Below are positions 1-6,252 of a stretch of DNA of 21,951 nucleotides, piece after piece. The position numbers were made by a program, and so were the translations under genes. The notes under the pieces were generated by a model. The model was not told where the DNA came from and ran no database searches. It saw nothing but the letters and a program-made list of their open reading frames with translations. The stretch spans positions 1 through 21,951 of the forward strand of contig JAKLKB010000121.1 of NCBI GenBank assembly GCA_023150835.1, read 5' to 3'. Origin of the DNA: Myxococcota bacterium (lineage in GTDB: Bacteria > Myxococcota_C > UBA6777). Positions within the stretch are counted from its first letter, which is position 1. Every line of letters starts with the position of its first letter.

Positions 1-153
1 AAAGTACGGAAAGTACGGAAAGTACGGAAAGTACGGAAAGTACGGAAAGTACGGAAAGTACGGAAAGTACGGAAAGTACGGAAAGTACGGAAAGTACGGA
101 AAGTACGGAAAGTACGGAAAGTACGGAAAGTACGGAAAGCACGGAAAGCACGG
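1..153. repeat. 9-bp tandem repeat array (AAAGTACGG)n
   Basis: Seventeen contiguous copies of a 9-bp unit fill the left edge. Fifteen are perfect AAAGTACGG and the last two are AAAGCACGG. The array touches the window edge, so its true length is unknown. Each unit contains the palindrome GTAC. The near-perfect identity, with variants only at the right end, suggests recent expansion by slippage. It lies upstream of a glutathione S-transferase gene, and I see no coding role for it. Confidence 0.95.
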
Positions 154-160
154 CGACGGG

Positions 161-256
161 GTTTCTCTGTGCGCTCAGACTTTCTGCCGTCCTCCCATTT
201 GTTCGATGGGATGAGGAAAAGAGAGCGCCAAGTTTCTCTGTGCGCTCAGACTTTCT
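161..256. repeat. 25-bp direct repeat pair upstream of GST gene
   Basis: Two identical 25-bp copies, at 161-185 and 232-256, begin GTTTCTCTGTGCGC and end CAGACTTTCT. They start 71 bp apart and lie between the 9-bp tandem array and the glutathione S-transferase start codon. They could be part of a larger local duplication or binding sites for a regulator; the sequence does not decide between these. Confidence 0.85.
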
Positions 257-331
257 TTGCCCACAGGTGATACCCGCACCGACTCGGCTTTCCATCGGTT
301 CTCGATACATCCCAACACAAGGGGCTTTTGC

Positions 332-1027
332 ATGACACAGATCACCGTTCAGTCCCGCTGGACACCTCGCCATCCCGAGCGGATCCAGCTGTATTCATTC
401 CCCACCCCCAACGGCATCAAAGTATCGCTCGCACTCGAAGAGATGGCGCTTCCTTATGAAGCTCACACCATCCACATCGGCAAGGGCGACCAAGACTCCG
501 AGGCTTACCGCACCATCAGCCCCAACGGAAAGATCCCCACGTTGCTCGATCCCAACGGCCCAAACGGCCAACCCATCGCCATCATGGAGTCTGGCGCGAT
601 CCTGTATTACCTTGCCGAAAAAACCAGTCTGTTCATGCCCTCCGATCCGATCGCAAAAAGCGAAGCCCTCCAATGGCTATTCTTTCAAGTCGGCCACATC
701 GGTCCGATGTTTGGGCAGTTTGGGCATTTTCACAAGTTTGCTCGTGGAAAGTGCGATCATCCCTACCCGCTCGAACGCTACACCCACGAAACGCGACGAT
801 TGCTCGGCGTTTTGGAAGAACGCTTGAAGAAGCATCCGTTTCTTTTACCCTACGGCTACAGCATCGTGGATATGGCGACCTTCCCTTGGGTCGAAGGATT
901 GATCGGATTTTATGATGCAGCCCATGAACTCGGTTTTGATGATTTCCCCACCGTCAAGCATTGGCTGCAATGCTGCATCGAGCGCCCTGCTTTTGCCGTC
1001 GCTCGCAAAGTCGCTGCCCCCGCCTAG
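332..1027 (+). CDS. glutathione S-transferase, YfcG/YghU-like (nu class)
   Basis: A cytosolic protein of 231 aa that probably uses glutathione for disulfide-bond reduction or conjugation. The N-terminal thioredoxin-like domain (about residues 17-98) carries the TPNG motif (T25, N27) typical of nu-class YfcG/YghU enzymes, then ISPNGKIPTLLD (62-73), and the glutathione gamma-glutamyl-binding ES pair in MESGAILYYLAEK (85-97). The rest is the all-alpha C-terminal domain. I chose the ATG at 332 because the family begins shortly before the YSFPTPNG strand; a TTG at 257 would add an unrelated 25-residue extension. The gene converges on the PLP enzyme gene with only about 20 bp between the stop codons. 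The exact substrate cannot be told from sequence. Confidence 0.9.
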   Translation: MTQITVQSRWTPRHPERIQLYSFPTPNGIKVSLALEEMALPYEAHTIHIGKGDQDSEAYRTISPNGKIPTLLDPNGPNGQPIAIMESGAILYYLAEKTSLFMPSDPIAKSEALQWLFFQVGHIGPMFGQFGHFHKFARGKCDHPYPLERYTHETRRLLGVLEERLKKHPFLLPYGYSIVDMATFPWVEGLIGFYDAAHELGFDDFPTVKHWLQCCIERPAFAVARKVAAPA

Positions 1028-1047
1028 CCTTCTTTCTCGCTGATGCC

Positions 1048-2223
1048 TCACGCCCCCAAAGCTTGATCGAGATCCGACCACAGATCCTCGACATCTTCGA
1101 GGCCCACAGAGAGCCGAACCATCCCATCCACGATCCCTCGACGCAGCCGCTCTGCGGGGTCTAGCCCGTGGTGTGTTGTGGTGATCGGCTGGGTCACAAG
1201 GCTCTCGACGCCCCCCAAGCTCGGCGCGATCGAAAAAAGCCGTAATCGGTCAACCGCTACAGCGGTGGTCTGGGCGTCACCTTTGAACACAAAGCTCAAC
1301 ATCCCACCAAATCCCCGCATCTGACGCTTGGCGATCTCATGCTGTGGATGGCTCGACAGCCCCGGATAATTCACATGATCGACACGCGGATGCTTGGCCA
1401 ACCGCTCCGCCAAGATCGCCGCGCTTTGATTTTGCGCACGCACCCTTACCGCCAACGTCCGCAAGCTGCGCGACAACAAAAAAGCCACTTCGGGAGCCAT
1501 CACCTGCCCAAGATTTTTTCGCCACACGACCAACGGTTGCAGCCGTTCAGTCGCCCCGATCACCGCACCGCCCGTCAGATCGCTGTGGCCGCCCATGTAC
1601 TTGGTTGTGCTGTGGATCACAAGATCGGCCCCCAGCGCCAACGGATGCTGATTCACGGGAGTGGCAAAGGTACTATCCACCACCGTCAATATGCCCCGTC
1701 GTTTGGCGATCTCTGCGATCCACGCGATATCGAACACTTCCATATTGGGATTGGTGGGGGTTTCAAAAAACACCAGCCGCGTCTTGTCATGGATCACTTC
1801 TTCCAAACGCCCCAACTCATCGCCCAAAAGAAACGTGGTCGTAATACCCAATTGTGGAAGATTGTAAGACAATAGCTCGAACGTTCCTCCGTACACATCT
1901 CCGATGCAGACGATGTGATCGCCTGTCTTGCAATGCGCAAGAAACGTCGCAGACTCCGCCGCCATCCCCGAACCAAAGACCAATGACCCTTCGGCTCCTT
2001 CGATGCTTGCGAGCTTTTCTTCGACTGACACGATCGTTGGATTCATTCCGTAGCGCGTGTACAGACTTCCTTGCGTCCGCCCTTGCACAACGTCTAGCAA
2101 TGCCTGTGTGCTTGGAAACCCGAAGGTCGAGTGGTTGTACAGCGGGGTGTGGATCGCTCCCTTTGCATCCCGCCGATCTCCCGCATGAATGCACCGTGTG
2201 GATAGACCTGCTTCTTTTTTCAT
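1048..2223 (-). CDS. trans-sulfuration PLP-dependent enzyme (cystathionine gamma-lyase/synthase family)
   Basis: A full-length 391-aa member of the Cys/Met metabolism PLP-dependent family, which interconverts cystathionine, cysteine, homocysteine or methionine in the cytoplasm. Visible landmarks are YTRYGMNPT (55-63, phosphate-binding Tyr/Arg supplied to the partner subunit), the SGMAA loop (85-89), ETPTNPNMEVFDI (154-166), VVDSTFATP with the PLP-ring Asp183, and the Schiff-base lysine K208 in HSTTKYMGGHSD. The C-terminal SLGGVESLVTQP segment is also typical. Cystathionine gamma-lyase, cystathionine gamma-synthase and methionine gamma-lyase cannot be separated reliably by eye. It is divergent from the DUF1653 gene, with 128 bp between the starts. 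Confidence 0.92.
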   Translation of the reverse strand: MKKEAGLSTRCIHAGDRRDAKGAIHTPLYNHSTFGFPSTQALLDVVQGRTQGSLYTRYGMNPTIVSVEEKLASIEGAEGSLVFGSGMAAESATFLAHCKTGDHIVCIGDVYGGTFELLSYNLPQLGITTTFLLGDELGRLEEVIHDKTRLVFFETPTNPNMEVFDIAWIAEIAKRRGILTVVDSTFATPVNQHPLALGADLVIHSTTKYMGGHSDLTGGAVIGATERLQPLVVWRKNLGQVMAPEVAFLLSRSLRTLAVRVRAQNQSAAILAERLAKHPRVDHVNYPGLSSHPQHEIAKRQMRGFGGMLSFVFKGDAQTTAVAVDRLRLFSIAPSLGGVESLVTQPITTTHHGLDPAERLRRGIVDGMVRLSVGLEDVEDLWSDLDQALGA

Positions 2224-2285
2224 CCGTTTTGCCTTTTACGTTTTTTTCCAACCAAGCGGTTCTCTGTCTAAGCACCGCGCATCCT

Positions 2286-2314
2286 ATCCAAGACCTGACT
2301 CAACCGTCTGTCAA
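2286..2314 (-). promoter_or_regulatory. possible promoter for the PLP enzyme gene
   Basis: On the minus strand a perfect TTGACA (-35, 2314-2309) is followed after 17 bp by TTGGAT (2291-2286), which matches only three of six -10 positions. It sits about 65 bp upstream of the start codon in the divergent intergenic gap. The -35 is good and the -10 is poor, so this is tentative. Confidence 0.3.
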
Positions 2315-2351
2315 GCGATTTTTGAGGCTTGTTTTGAAGAAAGGGATCAAG

Positions 2352-3101
2352 ATGGAGACGTTGCGTGGCTTGTATCGCCACTACAAAGGCAAAGAGTACG
2401 AAGTGATCGGTGTCGCCAAGCACTCCGAAACACAAGAAGAACTGGTGGTGTATCGTGCGTTGTATGGAGAACGCGGTTTGTGGGTTCGGCCAAAGGCGAT
2501 GTTCCAAGAGTCGGTCCTACAAGGAAACCAGCCTGTGCCGCGTTTTGCATACATCGGCCCACAAACACAGCAGCCACCGACGGATGATTTGTTTCAAGGC
2601 TGCCAAACGCCCGCAGATTGGAAGCCCAAGGACGGCGCGTACCCTGTGATGGGCGAAGCGTCGATCATGGCGACCAAAGCACACGGAACCTCGCAAACAC
2701 CCGTCCAATCCGAACTACGCTATGGCTGTGATCCAAAACTTGCGGATCGGATCTGCAACTTTAATCGCCATTATGCCGAACACTCGGGCTATTTCTTATC
2801 AACGTCATGGCTTTCCGAGATCGACCGCACCGCACCGGTGATCTATTACGATTCCAATTCAGGCAAGCCGCTGTTCCAAGCCCCGATCGTTCGGAGCTTT
2901 GAAGCTTTTTTGAAAGAGTCCAAAGCACACGGATGGCCGAGCTTTCGGGATGAAGAAGTCAATTGGTCCTACGTCCGCGTTTTGCCCGATGGCGAGTGCG
3001 TTTCCGTCGATGGCACTCATCTCGGCCACAACATCCCCGACTACAAAGGCAACCGTTATTGCATCAATCTGGTCTCGATCGCAGGACATCCTCACAAGTA
3101 A
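2352..3101 (+). CDS. DUF1653 domain fused to MsrB-like (methionine-R-sulfoxide reductase-like) domain
   Basis: A 249-aa two-domain protein. Residues 1-69 are a DUF1653 domain, recognised by YRHYKGKEYEVIGVAKHSET, LVVYRALYGE, GLWVRPKAMF and VPRFAYIG. Residues about 130-245 resemble an MsrB fold: GWPSF (194-198), HLGHNIPD (223-230) and NRYCINLVS (234-242), where C237 sits at the position of the MsrB catalytic cysteine. The zinc-binding CxxC pairs of many MsrB proteins are absent. This suggests a protein-repair or thiol/redox role, but activity is inferred. The ATG at 2352 is chosen because a purine-rich AAGAAAGGG site lies just upstream and because the DUF1653 homology begins at the third or fourth residue. 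A much longer in-frame upstream extension overlaps the divergent gene and has no homology I recognise. Confidence 0.8.
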   Translation: METLRGLYRHYKGKEYEVIGVAKHSETQEELVVYRALYGERGLWVRPKAMFQESVLQGNQPVPRFAYIGPQTQQPPTDDLFQGCQTPADWKPKDGAYPVMGEASIMATKAHGTSQTPVQSELRYGCDPKLADRICNFNRHYAEHSGYFLSTSWLSEIDRTAPVIYYDSNSGKPLFQAPIVRSFEAFLKESKAHGWPSFRDEEVNWSYVRVLPDGECVSVDGTHLGHNIPDYKGNRYCINLVSIAGHPHK

Positions 3102-3158
3102 TACGAAATCTGTCCGTAAAATAAGTGAAAAAGTAGGGGCAGCCCCCCGTGACTGCCC
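3101..3158. repeat. dispersed ~60-bp repeat, copy 1 (left of GH44 gene)
   Basis: Block 3101-3117 (ATACGAAATCTGTCCGT) followed by block 3133-3158, which begins GTAGGGGCAGCCCCCC, reappears in reverse complement at 5403-5462 with the same block order and nearly the same spacing. The second block matches at 24 of 26 positions. The two copies bracket the GH44 gene as an inverted pair. No transposase is present, so it may be a MITE or REP-like element. Confidence 0.75.
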
Positions 3159-3337
3159 AACCACAAGGCACCCATAGCGGATCGCACCAACCCTTTGCTT
3201 CTCTCGAAGATCGTATAAGACCGATACATCGGCCCCACCGCGAAACGAAAACAACGGCCCTTCTTGGCACAACACACCAAGCGAACTATCGTCACGCCTG
3301 CATGATGCTCACAGACAGATCGAGGAAAGGACACACC

Positions 3338-5248
3338 ATGCAGCGCTTTGTTTGGTTGCTTTTGCTATGTGGGGCGTTGGTTTTCGTTCAATGCGATGGC
3401 CGCTCTCCCACCGAAAAAAACGAAGATCCAGAATCCACCCAAGAGATCGCACAACAAGAAGCCCCCAACGACGGCTCTCCACAAGACACCCCACAAGAGC
3501 TCACCTCTTCCGAAGAGCGTCAAGTCGAGACGCTTCCGACAGAATCCCTCCCCACCGACACATCTCCCCAAGATTCACCCACCACCGAAACGACGCCCGA
3601 AACCTCCGAACCTAGGCCCGAATCCACTCCCTCCGAAGGGAGCGCTGAACCAACGCCCGAGAGATCTCCCGAACGGACAGCAGAAACCACGCCTGAGATA
3701 TCCCCCGACCAAAGCATTCTTATCCCGGGCGATCCCGGCCAAGGCGATATCGCCATCGAGATCCACAGCCAACGCGATCGCAAACCGATATCTCCTTACA
3801 TCTACGGCACAAACCAACCCGACTGGCAAGGCAAGTCCCGCAATCTCACCTTGATGCGCCTCGGAGGAAATCGCTGGACCGCGTACAACTGGGAAAACAA
3901 CGCATCCAACGCAGGTTCCGATTACTTTCATCAAAACGACGGATACCTCGGCGGTGGCGATACCCCGGGAGAAGCGGTGCGCAGCCATGTCCAAAAAGCC
4001 CACCAAGCGGGCGCTTCTGCGATCGTCACCATCCCCATCGTCGGCTATGTCTCCGCCGACAAAACTCCCCAAGGCGATGTCCAAAACACCCCCAACTATC
4101 TCCAAAGCCGTTTCCATCCCTCCCTCCCACAAAAAGGGGCCGCTTTTTCCCTTCCTCCCAGCAAAACAGACAACAAAGTCTATCAGGACGAATTTGTCCA
4201 TTGGCTCAACAAGACTTTTCCGAATGCCACGACGGACCCCACGCGCACGCTGTTTTACTCCCTCGACAACGAGCCTGATCTGTGGTCACACACACACGCA
4301 CGCATCCATCCAAACCCCGTATCTTACGCAGAGATCGTGCAAAAGGCCGTAGATTACGCCAAAGGCATCAAGGCTGTTGTTCCCACAGCGCTCGTCTTTG
4401 GGCCTGTCAACTATGGATGGATGGGCTATGTCAATCTCCAAGATGCACCCGATGCCCGTCAACACGGAGATTTTCTCGATTACTATCTCAAAGAGCTACA
4501 AAAAGCCCATCAGCAGGCAGGAAAGCGACTGCTTGATGTCCTTGATGTGCATTGGTATCCCGAAGCACGCGGAACGCAGCGCATCACCGAAGACACCACA
4601 GACACCGCCAACGCCAACGCACGCATCCAAGCCCCCCGCTCTTTGTGGGATCCCAACTACCAAGAACAAAGCTGGATCACCCAAGTCATCCAACAACCCA
4701 TCCGCCTTCTTCCCCGTCTGATGGACAAGATCAACGCCTCTTATCCCGGAACCAAACTCGCCATCACCGAGTATTATTACGGCGGGGGGGCGCACATCTC
4801 AGGGGCGCTCGCGCAAGCCGATGTCCTCGGCATCTTCGGAAAATACGGCCTATTCGCGGCCACTCTCTGGGAGCTTGGTCAAACCGATCACCGCGCCATC
4901 TACGCCGCTTTTGCCTCGTATCGCAACTTCGACGGAAACAACGGGCGTTTCGGCGATATCTCGATCTTTTCGCAAACGTCCAATACAACGGACTCTTCGG
5001 TGTATGCCAGTACCGACGCCAACAACCCCGACCGCATGGTCTTTGTGATCCTCAACAAGACCACCCGCACACTTACCGCAAGCATCAAGATATCCCACAC
5101 CTCGGCCTTCCAAAAAGCCCTTGTCTACAGGCTCGAAGGCACCTTGACCGCCCCCACCGCAAGCCCCACCCTCTCCCTTTCCACCACCAACGCCTTTCTC
5201 TTATCTCTGCCCGCCCGAAGTATCCTCACCGTCCTAATGCAAAAATAA
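3338..5248 (+). CDS. secreted/lipoprotein glycoside hydrolase family 44 (endoglucanase/xyloglucanase-like)
   Basis: A 636-aa extracytoplasmic polysaccharide hydrolase. The N-terminus has a short hydrophobic segment (4-18) ending in VFVQC19, an imperfect lipobox. Residues 20-125 form a Pro/Thr/Ser/Glu-rich linker. The GH44 catalytic region runs from about 138 to 560: ISPYIYGTNQ (151-160), LGGNRWTAYNWENNASNAGSD (176-196), DNEPDLW with probable acid/base E312, VLDVHWYPEA (401-410), and AITEYYYGGG with probable nucleophile E478. A short C-terminal beta-rich tail follows, as in other GH44 enzymes. Expected substrates are beta-1,4-glucans such as carboxymethylcellulose or xyloglucan. The ATG at 3338 follows GAGGAAAGG and starts the signal sequence; an in-frame start at 3149 would place about 60 unrelated residues before it. 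No carbohydrate-binding module is evident. Confidence 0.88.
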   Translation: MQRFVWLLLLCGALVFVQCDGRSPTEKNEDPESTQEIAQQEAPNDGSPQDTPQELTSSEERQVETLPTESLPTDTSPQDSPTTETTPETSEPRPESTPSEGSAEPTPERSPERTAETTPEISPDQSILIPGDPGQGDIAIEIHSQRDRKPISPYIYGTNQPDWQGKSRNLTLMRLGGNRWTAYNWENNASNAGSDYFHQNDGYLGGGDTPGEAVRSHVQKAHQAGASAIVTIPIVGYVSADKTPQGDVQNTPNYLQSRFHPSLPQKGAAFSLPPSKTDNKVYQDEFVHWLNKTFPNATTDPTRTLFYSLDNEPDLWSHTHARIHPNPVSYAEIVQKAVDYAKGIKAVVPTALVFGPVNYGWMGYVNLQDAPDARQHGDFLDYYLKELQKAHQQAGKRLLDVLDVHWYPEARGTQRITEDTTDTANANARIQAPRSLWDPNYQEQSWITQVIQQPIRLLPRLMDKINASYPGTKLAITEYYYGGGAHISGALAQADVLGIFGKYGLFAATLWELGQTDHRAIYAAFASYRNFDGNNGRFGDISIFSQTSNTTDSSVYASTDANNPDRMVFVILNKTTRTLTASIKISHTSAFQKALVYRLEGTLTAPTASPTLSLSTTNAFLLSLPARSILTVLMQK

Positions 5249-5297
5249 CGGCTATCGGGACTTTTTGACGATAGCGGCTATCGGGACTTTTTGACGA
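5249..5297. repeat. two 23-bp direct repeats just after the GH44 stop
   Basis: The 23-bp sequence beginning CGGCTATCGGGACTTTTT occurs at 5249-5271 and again at 5275-5297. A related ATCGGGACTTTTGG appears near 5473. The repeats form the start of a roughly 400-bp gene-free stretch made almost entirely of repeated and inverted segments. Confidence 0.85.
5269..5292 (+). terminator. possible Rho-independent terminator of GH44 gene
   Basis: CGATAG (5269-5274), loop CGG, CTATCG (5278-5283) gives a 6-bp stem with a 3-nt loop, followed by GGAC and five T residues. It lies about 20 bp after the GH44 stop. The stem is short and the T-run is not immediate, so the call is moderate. Confidence 0.4.
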
Positions 5298-5371
5298 CGA
5301 CGGGGGTTGGGATGGTTTTTGTGGGGTGTTGCCCCGTCATACGATCTCCGCGTAAGGTATGATCGCATGAT

Positions 5372-5428
5372 GTAGGGGCGGTTCGCGAACCGCCCGATTC
5401 TTGGGCAGCCACGGGGGGTTGCCCCTAC
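5372..5428. repeat. inverted repeat with palindromic core
   Basis: GTAGGGGC (5372-5379) and GCCCCTAC (5421-5428) are perfect inverted 8-mers bounding a 57-bp segment. That segment also contains the palindrome CGGTTCGCGAACCG (5379-5392). The right half overlaps the dispersed repeat copy at 5403-5462. It could form a cruciform or an RNA hairpin; its function is unknown. Confidence 0.7.
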
Positions 5429-5462
5429 CTTTTTACGATCACACAACGGGCGGATTTCGTAT
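5403..5462. repeat. dispersed ~60-bp repeat, copy 2 (right of GH44 gene, inverted)
   Basis: This is the reverse complement of the repeat at 3101-3158. Block 5403-5428 corresponds to the GTAGGGGC block (24/26 identical) and block 5446-5462 corresponds to ATACGAAATCYGYCCGT. With copy 1 it frames the GH44 gene in inverted orientation. Confidence 0.75.
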
Positions 5463-5507
5463 AACCTACAAATCATCGGGACTTTTGGAGGGTGGGATGG
5501 TTTTTGT

Positions 5508-5554
5508 GGGGTTTTACCCCACGCCCCACAAGGGAGCGCGGCTCCCTTGACCCC
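5508..5554 (-). repeat. two-hairpin repeat, copy A
   Basis: This holds two adjacent hairpins: GGGGT-TTT-ACCCC (5508-5520) and AAGGGAGC-GCG-GCTCCCTT (5530-5548), ending in GACCCC. Read on the minus strand it aligns along its whole length with 20955-21001. The stem positions that differ between the copies are paired in both copies (see findings). It also lies downstream of the membrane-protein gene on that strand, but it has no T-run to make it a standard terminator. Confidence 0.75.
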
Positions 5555-5623
5555 GTATTGGCGGAGCGAATCGTCGTTTTTCAAACCAACGGCGGCTCCG
5601 CTTGAGGCAGCGCGAACACGGGG
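5551..5623. repeat. nested inverted repeat
   Basis: Outer arms CCCCGT (5551-5556) and ACGGGG (5618-5623) enclose inner arms GCGGAGC (5561-5567) and GCTCCGC (5595-5601). The element abuts the two-hairpin repeat and may be part of the same intergenic unit. I see no gene in 5249-5655. Confidence 0.55.
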
Positions 5624-5655
5624 GGTTTTGTCAACAGCGTCGCTCCGAAAAGGGC

Positions 5656-6192
5656 TTAACGAGAAGAGGCGGGTGGATGAGGTGGAGTGGATGGGGTAGA
5701 TGGAGTGGATGGAGTGGATGGAGTGGATGGAGTGGATGACCATCCTACGTACACAGCACCGACCACCAAAAGAACCAGACTCGCGATCCAAACATACACT
5801 GCCGGCCCAAAAGAAACGGGTCCGTAATAGCTTGTGGCTGCTTCATTTTTTGGGATACGTTGGTTCACCAGCGCAAATGTATGAAACGAGATCCCGACGC
5901 CCACCAAGCCCAAGATCGCCGCCAACAACCAGCGGCGGAAAAACAAAGACAGCATCGCAAACCCGTAAAAGACATTTGCAAACCAACCGAACTGCCCCAC
6001 AAAAGAACCCATCCATCCGAACCCCAAGAGCAACCCGCCAAAAAAGACTTCGGGCCGTTTCTCCGCGAACGTGAGGGCGGGAAGCGAACAAGCCAAGACA
6101 AACAACGCAAGGCTCGCCCAGACGACGGTTCGGTGGGGTGTGCTTGGTTTATTTGGGGCGGGGGAATGGCTTTGCATAGGTTGGGTTTGCAT
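5656..6192 (-). CDS. small integral membrane protein with (STP)n C-terminal tail
   Basis: A 178-aa protein of unknown function with four or five hydrophobic segments (about 23-43, 49-66, 70-86, 88-108 and 131-151). A hydrophilic N-terminus precedes them and residues 152-178 form a Ser-Thr-Pro repeat tail ending PPHPPASSR. The ATG at 6192 has GAAAGGA about 8 nt upstream. It lies 60 nt downstream of brxL on the same strand and no clear hairpin terminator separates them, so read-through from the BREX operon is possible. I do not know it as a BREX component. The tail is encoded by a 9-bp tandem repeat, so its length may vary between strains. Confidence 0.7.
   Translation of the reverse strand: MQTQPMQSHSPAPNKPSTPHRTVVWASLALFVLACSLPALTFAEKRPEVFFGGLLLGFGWMGSFVGQFGWFANVFYGFAMLSLFFRRWLLAAILGLVGVGISFHTFALVNQRIPKNEAATSYYGPVSFGPAVYVWIASLVLLVVGAVYVGWSSTPSTPSTPSTPSTPSTPPHPPASSR
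5683..5736. repeat. in-frame 9-bp tandem repeat (TGGAGTGGA)n
   Basis: Six 9-bp units lie within the 3' end of the membrane-protein gene: five perfect TGGAGTGGA and one variant TGGGGTAGA (5692-5700). On the coding strand each unit encodes one Ser-Thr-Pro triplet. Copy-number change would lengthen or shorten the tail without a frameshift. Confidence 0.9.
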
Positions 6193-6252
6193 GACAAGGT
6201 TCCTTTCGCTTTTTGTTTCTTCTTGCTGCTCACAAAATAACAGAATTGCACA

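Larger units (their letters stand above)
5308..5520. repeat. 28-bp direct repeat pair in gene-free stretch
   Basis: The sequence starting TGGGATGGTTTTTGTGGGG occurs at 5308-5335 and 5493-5520 with 26 of 28 positions identical. Each copy ends in a short GGGG...CCCC inverted repeat. The copies lie on either side of the dispersed repeat at 5403-5462. Confidence 0.75.

Noticed and set aside
1-153. CRISPR-like array
   Set aside because: The units are contiguous 9-mers with no spacers, so it is a simple tandem repeat.
1854-2351. Long N-terminal extension of the DUF1653 protein
   Set aside because: It is antisense to the PLP enzyme, has no recognisable domain, and the ATG at 2352 has the ribosome-binding site and matches the family start.
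5252-5791. Minus-strand reading frame with Ile-His-Ser repeats as a gene
   Set aside because: It is a shadow of the 9-bp repeat in another frame and runs through the intergenic repeats; the overlapping membrane-protein frame has real helices and a ribosome-binding site.
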